Under the pieces are notes generated by a model. The model saw only the letters and a program-made list of their open reading frames with translations, did not search any database and had not been told where the DNA came from. Source: Candidatus Aegiribacteria sp. (GTDB taxonomy: Bacteria > Fermentibacterota > Fermentibacteria > Fermentibacterales > JCC-6). Taken from it: DNA of 57,973 nucleotides. Location of the stretch: the NCBI GenBank assembly GCA_021108005.1, contig JAIORS010000022.1, positions 1 to 57,973 of the forward strand, given 5' to 3'. Made by a program: the position numbers and the translations under genes. This document shows positions 1 to 12,894 of this stretch, in pieces. Every line of letters begins with the position of its first letter. The stretch's first letter is position 1.

Positions 1-2
1 GG

Positions 3-131
3 GGGGGGGTATTTCGACATAATCATGTATCCTCTCTGTTTTTTATGCGTAACGGCATCTCAGACAGCTTGCCTGCTGATCTTACAGGTGATCCAGGGAT
101 TCCTGTACGACAGCAGTTCCTAATCTTATAA
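3..131 (+). CDS. 3' end of an unidentified gene (partial)
   Basis: The frame is open from the first bases of the window to a TAA at 129-131, giving about 42 codons ending in DLTGDPGIPVRQQFLIL. The hydrophobic, alternating tail would fit the last strand of an extracellular or outer-membrane protein, but no family is recognisable. No start lies inside the window, so most of the gene would be upstream. The run of nine G at positions 1-9 reads as glycines in this frame. The call rests only on the open frame and residue composition, and chance is not excluded. Confidence 0.3.
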   Translation, partial: GGVFRHNHVSSLFFMRNGISDSLPADLTGDPGIPVRQQFLIL

Positions 132-310
132 GATGATAGCAAGAATAATAGTGCACTGTCAATAACACCGAAAAACAGAATAATACGCTATCTGATTGTG
201 TTTCTTTTCTGTCTGCTCGACACTTGCGAATCAGCGGTCACAGGAATCATATTAGAAGTTGCTGTAATTGTTCATTCATATCAGTATTACTTTTAACCAG
301 GGAGACAGAA
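132..310 (+). other. Intergenic leader of serC
   Basis: This AT-rich stretch separates the partial upstream frame from serC. It holds no RNA gene or clear hairpin that I can see. The only useful element is a GGGAG ribosome-binding site about six bases before the ATG at 311. No convincing -35/-10 pair stands out, although a promoter is likely here. Confidence 0.4.
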
Positions 311-1392
311 ATGCCCGAACGTGTATACAACTTTTTCGCAGGACCAGCTACTCTTCCGTACGAAGTAGTGAAGGAATCATCAAAGGGTGTTGTGAATTTC
401 AGCAACATGGGAATGTCCATTATGGAGATATCCCACCGCTCCGCCCAGTTCGACAGTATGTTCTGCGAAACACAGAGGAACATGCTTGATATCATGGGGC
501 TTTCAGAGAACGAGTACGCGGTGCTTTTCCTCGGCGGCGGAGCCAGCACCCAGTTCTGCGCAGTTCCGTTCAACTTTCTGAAGGATGGAATGACGGCCGA
601 TTACGTTGTTACGGGCGGATGGGCAAAGAAGGCGGTCAAAGAGGCAAAATTCTTTGGCAATGTGAACATCGCCGCCAGCAGCGAGGATGCCAACTTCAGC
701 TACATCCCCAGAGAATTCAACCTTACTCCGGGAGCTGCATACGTTCATACCACCAGCAACAACACTCTTGTGGGAACCCAGATGAAGGACTTCCCTGAAA
801 CAGGTGATGTTCCTCTGGTCAGTGACATGTCATCCGGATTCCTTTCAAGGAAGATTGACTTCAGCAAATTTTCTCTCATTTACGCCGGCGCCCAGAAGAA
901 TATAGGACCTGCAGGCGTTGTGGCGGTTATTGTCAGACGATCCTGGGTTGAGCAGGCAAACAAAGAAGTTCCAACGATGCTTTCCTACTCTACCCATCTG
1001 GATAAAAACTCACTCTTCAATACTCCTCCAGCCTTCCCTGTCTACGTTGTGGGCCTTGTAATGAAATGGATTCTGGAACAGGGCGGCCTTGAAGCCGTTG
1101 AGGCGGCAAATGTAAAAAAAGCCGGCCTGCTCTACTCCTATATGGACGATAGTAATGGTTTCTATAAGGGTACCGCGGAAAAGGACAGCAGATCTTTGAT
1201 GAACGTAACGTTCCGCCTTCCCTCCGAGGAACTTGAGAAGAAGTTCATATCTGAGGGTGCCGGGAACGATCTTGTCGGGCTGAAGGGTCACAGATCGGTT
1301 GGCGGTTGCAGAGCCTCGATCTACAACGCAATGCCCTTCGAAGGTGTTGAAACTCTCGTGGAATTCATGAAAAGGTTCAAGGCAGCAAACTA

Positions 1393-1393
<1 letters not shown>
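311..1393 (+). CDS. serC: Phosphoserine aminotransferase
   Basis: SerC is a cytosolic PLP enzyme that converts 3-phosphohydroxypyruvate and glutamate to phosphoserine and 2-oxoglutarate in serine synthesis; it can also act in the PLP synthesis branch. The protein begins MPERVYNFFAGPATLP, the typical SerC N-terminus, and is 360 residues, the usual length. The PLP lysine is K196 in YAGAQKNIGPAG. The frame is open upstream to 224, but the ATG at 311 has a GGGAG site and matches the family start, so the shorter form is chosen. It stands alone on the plus strand. Its TAA lies at the edge of a large palindrome that separates it from convergent ligA. Confidence 0.95.
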
Positions 1394-5524
<4,131 letters not shown>

Positions 5525-5560
5525 ATCAGTTATTCTCCGGAATCTACAGTGTTAGCCGGG

Positions 5561-7705
5561 TTATATGTCATTCGGTTCGTTATTGATACGTCTGTAAACG
5601 ATATCGGCGGGTAGAATTCGATCAGGATCAATGTCTATCGCCAGAACCCTCTCTTGAGTAGAGGGCAAACCACCTCTATACAATCCCTCTTTGGAACCGT
5701 GGGAAAGGTCAAGGTCAATGGGGCCGGTTTCGCTGAATGATACACGAACTTCATCAAGTATGGAACCAAGAGGAAAATCCTGCCCGGGCTGTAACTGCTC
5801 TACCCAGAGTTTTAGCGTACCGGAAGAATCCATCCAGGAAATTTCCAGCTGCGGCACACCGGGGCTGTATAGCCACTGAAAGAACATCTCTCCGTATCCA
5901 CTGCTTTCCCAGATTCCCATAGCTGAAAACAATCTGCTGAAAGAATCACCAGAATGACGTAGATTGCCGAGTGCCCTGGGAATAGCTCTTTCAAATGCAG
6001 GGATCTCATGTATGAGAAACTCTATGACAACCGGAGCCTTTCCGAATATTACAGGATCATAAAGTGGAGATTCGCTCAATTGTGGATCCGCTAGGGCGAA
6101 TTCGATTCCTCCGGTAACCTCAGAAGTGAACAGGTAGTATTTTCTAAAAGCCTCAAGCAGCTGTGGTGAAACTGATTCATCCGATGGAAGTGAAAATTTG
6201 TAGACTGACCATGCCGCAAGCATATCCCTGAGACTCGAGGAAAGGTATGTGCTTCCGGCCAGGTAGGCCTTTGCCGTTTCAAATACTATTGAAGCGGGGG
6301 GAACAGCTGTCCCGTGGATAAGAGAATCGGACCACGTTTCATATCCCCTCACAGAGGCGAGCATATCCGTTGAAAGGAACACACATCCCGGTCCAGTAAT
6401 AAGTACTGGTACATCCAGACTTTTTACAACAACAATGTCAAGCCTGGCCCCGTCGTAACCCATATTACTCCAGAGAACTTCAGCAATATCGTCCGCGATA
6501 TCGATCATCCCGAGCGCTGTGGAATCCGATTCGGGACAGATGTACCTGCTTCTGCCCCCTGCAATGCTATTCTCATTGAAACCACCCGTCGCCCAGGAAA
6601 GGGGCCCCTTGATCCCCCCCAACGGTGAAACATAGGAAATGGTAAGCAGTGAATCATTTATTTCTCTTGAGACTTCCTGAAGTGGTGCATAAACCTCGTA
6701 GCAGTTGTCAGGTACTGAAATATCGAGTGTGTAAATCGATGGATTGCTACAGCCCGGATAGAACCACATACCGCTCTGAAATGATGTGAATGGATTTATA
6801 TGGAGCCCGTCTACCGTAATTCTGTTTGTGGAAGATGAAATGAATCCGCTCCAGTTGCCGGAATATATACCTGAGAATATTCTGGTGGAGTCAGCAGTGC
6901 ATAATACCGAATCATCTGAGTTCGCAGCAGATCCGGCAAGCGCCTCAAAACTGGTTCCATCATGGCAATATGGAAGGTACATCATCAATTGACTGTCGGA
7001 TTGAGTTGGCCGGAAATCGATTGTCAGCGAATCCAGTACACTCATTTTCCTTTCCATCGGATCAACTGATAGAATTATCCTGTGTGTGATTTCGGGGGGT
7101 ACGGTAACGTCCGCATTAACTTCTTCAACAATCTCGCTCCTGCGACGGTCGGAGAGGTATACCGAACGGGTGAAACCACCTGCAGGTTCAACGACTTCAG
7201 CAGTGCTCAGCAGCCCACTGGTGGATGCCAGAAGAATACTGAAAGAAGTATTCCCGGACTTTACCTGAAGAACTGCAAGTTCGCCACCACCCCTGTTCCA
7301 CACCCTTTCCACCACACTGGAATCACCTTTCACATACATTACGATTGTAAATCCGGGATTCTCATCAGACGTTCTCACAAAGCTTGTATCAAGATTCCTG
7401 ACACCACTGCCGGACAGGTATTCCAATCTGTCCGAAGGCTTTGAACCGCAACCAGGTACAAGCATCGCAGTCATGGTTGAAACGCAATTATCCGATGACA
7501 CTCTTAATTCAATCGGTATTTCGTCTCTGTACAGTAGAGAGTTTTCAAGTTCCTCTGAAGCAAGAGTCATTCTGATGAATGCACCTTTGCCGGCAACAAT
7601 GGAAACGGTTTCATCGTGCAGTTCAACCGAGGCTTCACTGCCCCCTCCACATGAGATAAAAAGAACAGCAACCGAAAGAGATACAAGAAACCGTACTGAG
7701 TTCAT
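5561..7705 (-). CDS. Lipoprotein resembling an M1 aminopeptidase without zinc ligands
   Basis: The N-terminus has a signal peptide ending in a lipobox, LFISCGGG, so the protein is probably a lipoprotein anchored after cleavage before C19. The 714-residue layout resembles M1 peptidases: a beta-rich N-terminal half with a DSLTIDF segment, a central domain, and a C-terminal part with FGKAPVVIEFLIHEI and FFQWLYSPGVPQLEISW, which recall the M1 C-terminal catalytic region. Where HEXXH is expected (about residues 475-479) it reads FETAK: the glutamate is kept but both histidines are gone. A catalytically dead fold is inferred. An unrelated hypothetical lipoprotein is the alternative. It lies 36 bases upstream of the GH57 gene on the same strand. 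Confidence 0.55.
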   Translation of the reverse strand: MNSVRFLVSLSVAVLFISCGGGSEASVELHDETVSIVAGKGAFIRMTLASEELENSLLYRDEIPIELRVSSDNCVSTMTAMLVPGCGSKPSDRLEYLSGSGVRNLDTSFVRTSDENPGFTIVMYVKGDSSVVERVWNRGGGELAVLQVKSGNTSFSILLASTSGLLSTAEVVEPAGGFTRSVYLSDRRRSEIVEEVNADVTVPPEITHRIILSVDPMERKMSVLDSLTIDFRPTQSDSQLMMYLPYCHDGTSFEALAGSAANSDDSVLCTADSTRIFSGIYSGNWSGFISSSTNRITVDGLHINPFTSFQSGMWFYPGCSNPSIYTLDISVPDNCYEVYAPLQEVSREINDSLLTISYVSPLGGIKGPLSWATGGFNENSIAGGRSRYICPESDSTALGMIDIADDIAEVLWSNMGYDGARLDIVVVKSLDVPVLITGPGCVFLSTDMLASVRGYETWSDSLIHGTAVPPASIVFETAKAYLAGSTYLSSSLRDMLAAWSVYKFSLPSDESVSPQLLEAFRKYYLFTSEVTGGIEFALADPQLSESPLYDPVIFGKAPVVIEFLIHEIPAFERAIPRALGNLRHSGDSFSRLFSAMGIWESSGYGEMFFQWLYSPGVPQLEISWMDSSGTLKLWVEQLQPGQDFPLGSILDEVRVSFSETGPIDLDLSHGSKEGLYRGGLPSTQERVLAIDIDPDRILPADIVYRRINNEPNDI

Positions 7706-7864
7706 CTATACCTTCCATGTATTAAACATCTGCCTGCTATAATAATCACAATGGAACACCATCGGTACACTTGAATATATGACTATACTGACCACCTTGT
7801 GCAAACATCGCTTGTTGACGATGACCACACAATTTTGCAAATTTGCCCGAAGGAAGGGAGGAAC

Positions 7865-8572
7865 ATGGGTATTCTTGATATACTGACCGGTAATCTCTTT
7901 CTTGAGGCTAATCTCACTTTAAAGGATTATGCTGTAACCGGTTTCTTCGCTATTGCTTCCTTTCTTCTTTTCATTTTTCTTCAGCTTCTCGGAACCAGGC
8001 TCTTCGTCAAAATCAACGAAACCGGTCAATCAGGCCCAAGAATATTCGTCCTGATACTTCTTGTCCTCGGGCTGGCTGGAACGATTTTCAGCTGCTTTAT
8101 CGGTAACGAAGAAGCCTCCCTTGTTCTTGGTTTCACCGCAGGGCTGTTTATTTGGACCGGATTATGCGATATACCTGAACAGTTGAACTGGATTTCCCCT
8201 CTTAACAGAAACGCAATCCTTGTCTTTCTGCCCCTGGTCCTTTTGTGGACTATCGCGATGCTGTTTCTCAGGGATATTCCCGCGGCAGTCTATGGCGCGA
8301 CCGGATATCCTCTCGTGGTCTGGGGAATTCAGCTCACAAGGGTTAGAGTGATATCAAAATGGGGACCGTCATCCCTTGCGGCAACTATCCTGATACTGCT
8401 TACCGCTGCGATTGCAGGCTGTTCGCTTGCGCTTGGTATTGTGCACGGAACCATATTCTCTGGAATTATCGGAGGCGTAGTATTTGCAATAGCAACATGG
8501 TCGTCACTTGAGATAATCTGGGAACGTGGAATGGCCCAGAAACCATGGAAAAGCAACCAGTCTAAAAAATAA
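7865..8572 (+). CDS. Multi-pass membrane protein of unknown function
   Basis: The 235-residue product is almost wholly hydrophobic, with about six to seven likely membrane helices, for example around YAVTGFFAIASFLLFIFLQL and again in the final third. No signature motif or family is recognisable. The frame is open from 7799, but the ATG at 7865 has an AGGGAGG site at ideal distance, so that start is used. It is transcribed away from the M1-like lipoprotein gene across a 159-base AT-rich gap that should hold divergent promoters. Its 3' end overlaps the convergent gene at 8562 by 11 bases. Confidence 0.75.
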   Translation: MGILDILTGNLFLEANLTLKDYAVTGFFAIASFLLFIFLQLLGTRLFVKINETGQSGPRIFVLILLVLGLAGTIFSCFIGNEEASLVLGFTAGLFIWTGLCDIPEQLNWISPLNRNAILVFLPLVLLWTIAMLFLRDIPAAVYGATGYPLVVWGIQLTRVRVISKWGPSSLAATILILLTAAIAGCSLALGIVHGTIFSGIIGGVVFAIATWSSLEIIWERGMAQKPWKSNQSKK

Positions 8573-9872
8573 AGTACATCAACCCGGCATGAATACCCAC
8601 CGGACCCTGTTTCAATTCAGTGTAATAAAGTTCATCCGGTTCGGCATCCCTGACTTGACCTGTATACTCCTGCACTGTCCAACTGGAAGCGGATGTACCC
8701 AGAAAACCGGTAATCCCGAACTGAAATCCCAGATGTCCTGAAAAAAGGTATTCCATTGTGGCATCGGCAATAGCCGAGACGGAAATAGCTGTTGCGTTGG
8801 ATGACAGTTCTTCTGACCTTACGTTCTGCATATGGAAGGCAAGCATACCTCCCGCAGACAACCTCAACCCAAGGGATGGGCTGCTGAGCGGAATTCTACT
8901 GCCCGCCTGAAGATCGATTCCAATAATGGAAGAATGTTCCAGTCCTCCAACGGTTGCTCCACCTCCAAAACAGAATCCCCATTTTGCCATTTCCGCGCCT
9001 ACCCTGATATTGTTAATCAGCTCAGTACCATGATTATCAAGCCCCGCTCCCGGTTCAGATGATATCAAACAGCCATTGTACTCAAGAAAAATAACGGCAG
9101 GGGCTGACTGTTCTACCGCGGTTACGGTTCCGCCATCTATCAAATGGCCGGACAGCAGCCTTGCTGTTGACTGAGTATTCCCCACCTCAATTATCTGAAG
9201 AAGACCTCTGCTTCTGAGGTGCTGGCATTCAGAAATATCATCAGGTATTCCAAAAGATGAAGCGACGACAGCCATAATGGTTCCATTACTTATTCCCTGA
9301 TCACTTCCCAGGGGGACTGTAAATACTTCGCTGTCCGAAGCGGTAAAGGTAACCTCAATCGGAAACAGCTCCAGTATCGCCCTTGAGGCCAGCTCCCGTG
9401 CTGAAATAATAGCGAGCCTGTGTTTGTCCGGGGAATACGGCAGGACTTCCTCTCTTGAGACTGTATTCCTTATGTTTCCGATCAGGTTTCCGGTAGATGA
9501 ATAGAATCTGCCGAGTACGTCAACGGAAACAGTTCTGAAGGTTATCAGCGAATCGTTACGGAAAACTGTTCGATCATTTTCTTCCGGATAAAGCATTTCT
9601 ATTGCAAGAAATACGTCAATTCCCCGATCTGCCGCAAGTGTCCTGATGTAATTGATAAAAGAATCCGGGGTGGTGTTCATGAAAGCATCTTCTCCCAGTT
9701 CAACCAGTTGAAACCTTCCGCTTTCTGAAAGCTCGGCGATAATCTCGCCCAGAATGACACTGTCTGGCGCGAATTCATCAAAATCTATGGATACGACTGC
9801 TAGTCTGGGCAGAGAGGCTGAAAGAACACCGGTAATTACTAGTGTAAATATGGCTGATCTGATTAATCGCAT
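8562..9872 (-). CDS. Secreted CsgG-like protein with outer-membrane-type C-terminus
   Basis: A signal peptide (about residues 1-18) is followed by LPRLAVVSIDFDEF, a start that recalls CsgG/TolB-like envelope domains in which a short peptide is built from system components. The second half is rich in alternating Gly/Ser and aromatic residues, and the protein ends GLMYFIF with a terminal phenylalanine, as in outer-membrane barrels. A periplasmic domain joined to a small barrel is inferred. A GGGAG site precedes the ATG, 11 bases after the anti-sigma gene, so it is probably the last gene of the sigma-factor operon and a candidate envelope-stress output or sensor. No precise family is identified. 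Confidence 0.6.
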   Translation of the reverse strand: MRLIRSAIFTLVITGVLSASLPRLAVVSIDFDEFAPDSVILGEIIAELSESGRFQLVELGEDAFMNTTPDSFINYIRTLAADRGIDVFLAIEMLYPEENDRTVFRNDSLITFRTVSVDVLGRFYSSTGNLIGNIRNTVSREEVLPYSPDKHRLAIISARELASRAILELFPIEVTFTASDSEVFTVPLGSDQGISNGTIMAVVASSFGIPDDISECQHLRSRGLLQIIEVGNTQSTARLLSGHLIDGGTVTAVEQSAPAVIFLEYNGCLISSEPGAGLDNHGTELINNIRVGAEMAKWGFCFGGGATVGGLEHSSIIGIDLQAGSRIPLSSPSLGLRLSAGGMLAFHMQNVRSEELSSNATAISVSAIADATMEYLFSGHLGFQFGITGFLGTSASSWTVQEYTGQVRDAEPDELYYTELKQGPVGIHAGLMYFIF

Positions 9873-9883
9873 CCTGTATCTCC

Positions 9884-11050
9884 CTACTCAATAGTTTCAG
9901 CGGGTACATTATTTTCGTTCATTAACAAATCCTGAACACCAGCAAGGGGAACGATCAGGACGGTATCCCTGCAATGAAATGGAATATAATCACTCCAGTC
10001 GATAAAAAGTGAATCAAGAAGCAACGCTGTGATACTGTCAGGAATACCGCTAGCGTCGAATGCAAGTTCAACATAAACCTCTCCATCAGGCGTCTCGAAG
10101 TCATCGCCATACAAATCATCAAACCGGGAGTAAGACTCAGTGGATTGGTGAGATATCCTGTTGTCTTCCGTTTCCTCAGTAGCTGATGCCGTTAATGTGA
10201 CAGTTGTTGCAGTCTCAAGCCCTGTGGTGTCGGCATCCAATGAAAGTGTAATATCTCTGTACGTTTCAGCAGGTTCTTCGCAGACGGGAATTACTTCTGC
10301 CCCCATGAAAATGATCTCATCCGTGGTTTCGGACTCTTCGGATTCCTCAGGTGCGTTGTAGAAACCGCTGCCGCCACCGCTTCCCGCAACTGCGCCACCT
10401 GTGGTGATCTGTCTGTCGGTTTCATGGACAAATCCGACTGCGCCTCTTAGCGATTCTCCATTATCCGTTTCCTCCACCGCGGCTTGCGGTTGAACCAATT
10501 CCACAACGGTAGCACCATCAATTTCCGGTCCGTTGACTGATGTTTCCTCTGCGGCATCTTCCGAAACTAAACTAGCCGAAGATCCTAAAGCAGGTGCGGA
10601 TTCCGCAGCAGTTTCATTTTCAAAATCACCATCGTCTGAAGACAGGTATTCGGTCTGTTCTTCCCCGGACTTCTCGGCATCAGTTGTATACTCCATACGT
10701 TCGGTTCTCGATAAATCGGTAACTCTGTCAAGGGATGGCTGATTATTCAGAATGAGTTTGACTCCAAGGAGTACAGCGATGATTCCCGCAGCGGCGGGAA
10801 CTATAGTTCTCCACCGCCAGCGGCGGTTTATTCTACTGAATATACTACGTTCCATACTGCGGAATTCTTCATCGTCCGGTTCTACGAAACTGTCTCTCCA
10901 TGATGCTTCAAGCTTCCTCTGGGAATCAATAAGTTTCCTGCACTTGCTGCAGGACATCACATGTTCAGATACCGCCTTTAGCTGCTCTTCCCGCAGTTCG
11001 CCGTCGAGCATCATCATCAGAGTATCAAAATCGGGACAGTTCATTGCCAT
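9884..11050 (-). CDS. Anti-sigma factor with zf-HC2 domain
   Basis: The first 50 residues form a zinc-finger anti-sigma domain (HxxxCxxC, seen as EHVMSCSKC), which normally binds and holds an ECF sigma factor. One membrane helix follows at about residues 80-100 (IVPAAAGIIAVLLGVKLIL). The rest, about 280 residues, would be periplasmic and is very acidic and low in complexity up to about residue 290, then ends in a small ordered segment. The start overlaps the sigma gene by 10 bases; a second ATG at 11044 gives an ATGA overlap and may be the true start. Regulation by release of the partner sigma factor is inferred from the pairing. Confidence 0.85.
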   Translation of the reverse strand: MAMNCPDFDTLMMMLDGELREEQLKAVSEHVMSCSKCRKLIDSQRKLEASWRDSFVEPDDEEFRSMERSIFSRINRRWRWRTIVPAAAGIIAVLLGVKLILNNQPSLDRVTDLSRTERMEYTTDAEKSGEEQTEYLSSDDGDFENETAAESAPALGSSASLVSEDAAEETSVNGPEIDGATVVELVQPQAAVEETDNGESLRGAVGFVHETDRQITTGGAVAGSGGGSGFYNAPEESEESETTDEIIFMGAEVIPVCEEPAETYRDITLSLDADTTGLETATTVTLTASATEETEDNRISHQSTESYSRFDDLYGDDFETPDGEVYVELAFDASGIPDSITALLLDSLFIDWSDYIPFHCRDTVLIVPLAGVQDLLMNENNVPAETIE

Positions 11051-11640
11051 TCTCCAAGCATCAAACCCAGTTCTTCCCTTATCTTATCCCTTGCCCGGTT
11101 AAGTCTTGACATTACGGTTCCCATGGCAATATCAAGGCTCTCGGCTATCTCCGAGTAACTCAGCTGCTGATCGACCCTTAATACGAATACAACTTTCAAT
11201 GCGGGGGTAAGTTTTTCTACAGCCTTGCTCACAGACCTTGCCAGCTGTTCACCTGCGGCTCTATCAGCCAGGTTGTCTTCAATCACCTGCTGTCCCTCGG
11301 CACTGTAAGCTTCTTCGAAATGCACTTCCCGCCTTCTCATCTTCTTCTTCGAGTAGTTAATCGCCAGGTTAGTTGTAATCCTGTATATCCAGGTAAAAAA
11401 ACGGTATCGGGTATCGAATTTATCCATTGCCTGCATAGCTCTGATAAACGCGTCTTGAGTAATATCCCAGGCTTCGTCATCACTTCCGCACATCCGCCTG
11501 GCCACTCTGAATACCCGTTTCTCGTATTTCCTGAACAATTCCCCAAATGCATCGCGGTCTCCATTCTTTGCTTTCATGAGCAGTTTGATGTCAGGATTCT
11601 CCTCCTCACCTGCCATCATCAGTAATACACTCAGAAGCAT
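11041..11640 (-). CDS. ECF RNA polymerase sigma factor
   Basis: This 199-residue protein has the two-domain ECF layout. Region 2 spans about residues 30-105 (LFRKYEKRVFRVARRM, DITQDAFIRAMQ). Region 4 is near the C-terminus (LSYSEIAESLDIAMGTVMSR), a helix-turn-helix for the -35 element. It should redirect RNA polymerase to an envelope or stress regulon under control of the membrane anti-sigma factor encoded next. An AAGGA site lies before the ATG at 11640, although a second ATG pair a few codons in could also serve. It starts 13 bases after the DUF5683 gene, so it may be reached by transcription of the long lpx operon. Confidence 0.92.
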   Translation of the reverse strand: MLLSVLLMMAGEEENPDIKLLMKAKNGDRDAFGELFRKYEKRVFRVARRMCGSDDEAWDITQDAFIRAMQAMDKFDTRYRFFTWIYRITTNLAINYSKKKMRRREVHFEEAYSAEGQQVIEDNLADRAAGEQLARSVSKAVEKLTPALKVVFVLRVDQQLSYSEIAESLDIAMGTVMSRLNRARDKIREELGLMLGEWQ

Positions 11641-11653
11641 TTCTTATTCCTTT

Positions 11654-12136
11654 TCACAGATCAATGAAGACTGCGGCGCCAATGCCTGTTTCTTTCTCGA
11701 ATTCCTCGTTCTCTGTGCTGAAAGAATACAGATAGGCATCAACGTACGCGTCAAGCATGCCGAAGATCCAGGCCGCGGAAGTGTACCAGATAAGGTCTAG
11801 TCTTCTCTGGCTGTGCAGCTGGTAAGCCGGGTCGTTATTGCTGGTTCTGGCGTCTTCAGAAGCTATATGTTCAACTATCAGCCATGAAAGCAGTCCCAGT
11901 TCCACCGTACCGAAGAGTACGCCCTTCAGAGGTTCTTCGTTGTAGAATTGGCCCCACCCGGGTAGTACCGCGGATCGCAGAATGGCGGTTGATGGGTTTT
12001 TTCTTACAACTGAGTTAATGGCTGGATTTTGAACATGACTTATTTCTATACTGTCATTATCGAGGCTGTCCCCGTTGAGGCTATCTGTAATAAGAACAAA
12101 CAGAATCGGTAGCAGAAGACAGCATGATACCGTCAG
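11654..12136 (-). CDS. DUF5683 membrane protein, apparent CTG start
   Basis: The frame from 12136 encodes about 160 residues: a hydrophobic leader (CCLLLPILFVLIT), then PSTAILRSAVLPGWGQFYN, the hallmark of DUF5683 proteins, then two further hydrophobic segments. Between the upstream in-frame stop and this domain there is no ATG, GTG or TTG. The first GTG, at 11905, lies after the conserved motif and would destroy the domain. A CTG at 12136-12134 overlaps the lpxA stop as CTGA and has AGGAG seven bases upstream, so it is chosen. Envelope location is inferred; the function of the family is unknown. A sequencing error at the start codon is possible. Confidence 0.65.
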   Translation of the reverse strand: MTVSCCLLLPILFVLITDSLNGDSLDNDSIEISHVQNPAINSVVRKNPSTAILRSAVLPGWGQFYNEEPLKGVLFGTVELGLLSWLIVEHIASEDARTSNNDPAYQLHSQRRLDLIWYTSAAWIFGMLDAYVDAYLYSFSTENEEFEKETGIGAAVFIDL

Positions 12137-12894
12137 CGGATGACTCCTCTTGAGCTTGATAGAACGAAATCGGCCAGCTGTCTTGCGTCATCGGAAATAC
12201 TGTTATCTTCCATCAGACCACGAGCCTTTGAAGTCAGAATCCCTTCTTCTTTGAAGAGATATCTGAATACTGCGTCCAGGTTGTCCAGTCTTTCACGTGA
12301 AAAACCTTTCCTTCGGAGCCCGACACTGTTCAATGCAACCGCGGTCAGAGGTGCCCCTCCCGCAAGAACGAAAGGAGGAATATCTTTATTGACCCTGAAT
12401 CCTCCTCCGATCATGGCATGGTCTCCAATTCGAACGAACTGGTGAATCGGAACAACACCTCCAATGGTAACATCGCAGCCTATCTCCACATGTCCCGCCA
12501 TGTTTACGGCGTTAGCCAGAATTGTCCTGTCGCCTATGATGCAATCATGAGCAATGTGTACATAAGCCATTATAAGACATTCTGATCCAACAACTGTTCT
12601 GCCGGACTCTACCGTTCCCCTGTTGATGTTGGCGAACTCTCGAATTACGGTTCCTGAACCTATTATCACCTCTGTCCGCTCACCGCTATACTTCAAGTCC
12701 TGCGGGTCCGTACCTATAACTGCTGATGGACCGATAGAAACAGAATCACCTATCAGCGCAGGTCCGGTTAAATAGGCATGGGGTCCGATTCGTACGCTTT
12801 TTCCAAGTTGTACTTCCGGACCGATGATCGCATAGGGACCGATTTCGACATCGCCTGGCAAATCGGAGTTAACGATGGCAGTCGGGTGGATCAT
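12133..12894 (-). CDS. lpxA: UDP-GlcNAc O-acyltransferase
   Basis: LpxA performs the first step of lipid A synthesis, moving a 3-hydroxyacyl chain from acyl carrier protein to UDP-GlcNAc in the cytosol. The 253 residues start MIHPTAIVNSDLPGDVEIGP and contain many hexapeptide repeats forming a left-handed helix. The expected catalytic histidine lies in the MAYVHIAHDC region and the segment GGVVPIHQFVRIGDHAMIGG matches the family, followed by a helical C-terminus. The ATG overlaps the stop of lpxC-fabZ as ATGA. The gene follows lpxD and lpxC/fabZ, the expected pathway context. Confidence 0.96.
   Translation of the reverse strand: MIHPTAIVNSDLPGDVEIGPYAIIGPEVQLGKSVRIGPHAYLTGPALIGDSVSIGPSAVIGTDPQDLKYSGERTEVIIGSGTVIREFANINRGTVESGRTVVGSECLIMAYVHIAHDCIIGDRTILANAVNMAGHVEIGCDVTIGGVVPIHQFVRIGDHAMIGGGFRVNKDIPPFVLAGGAPLTAVALNSVGLRRKGFSRERLDNLDAVFRYLFKEEGILTSKARGLMEDNSISDDARQLADFVLSSSRGVIR

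Noticed and set aside
1-9. Run of nine G at the window start, possible phase-variation tract
   Set aside because: It lies at the very edge, with no upstream context, and could be a contig-end artefact.
1254-1266. GGTGCCGGGAACG in serC as another copy of the RAYT end
   Set aside because: Only the first nine bases match and the remainder diverges, so chance is enough.
10161-10742. Serine-rich plus-strand open frames in the anti-sigma gene
   Set aside because: They are complements of the acidic low-complexity linker and have no support of their own.
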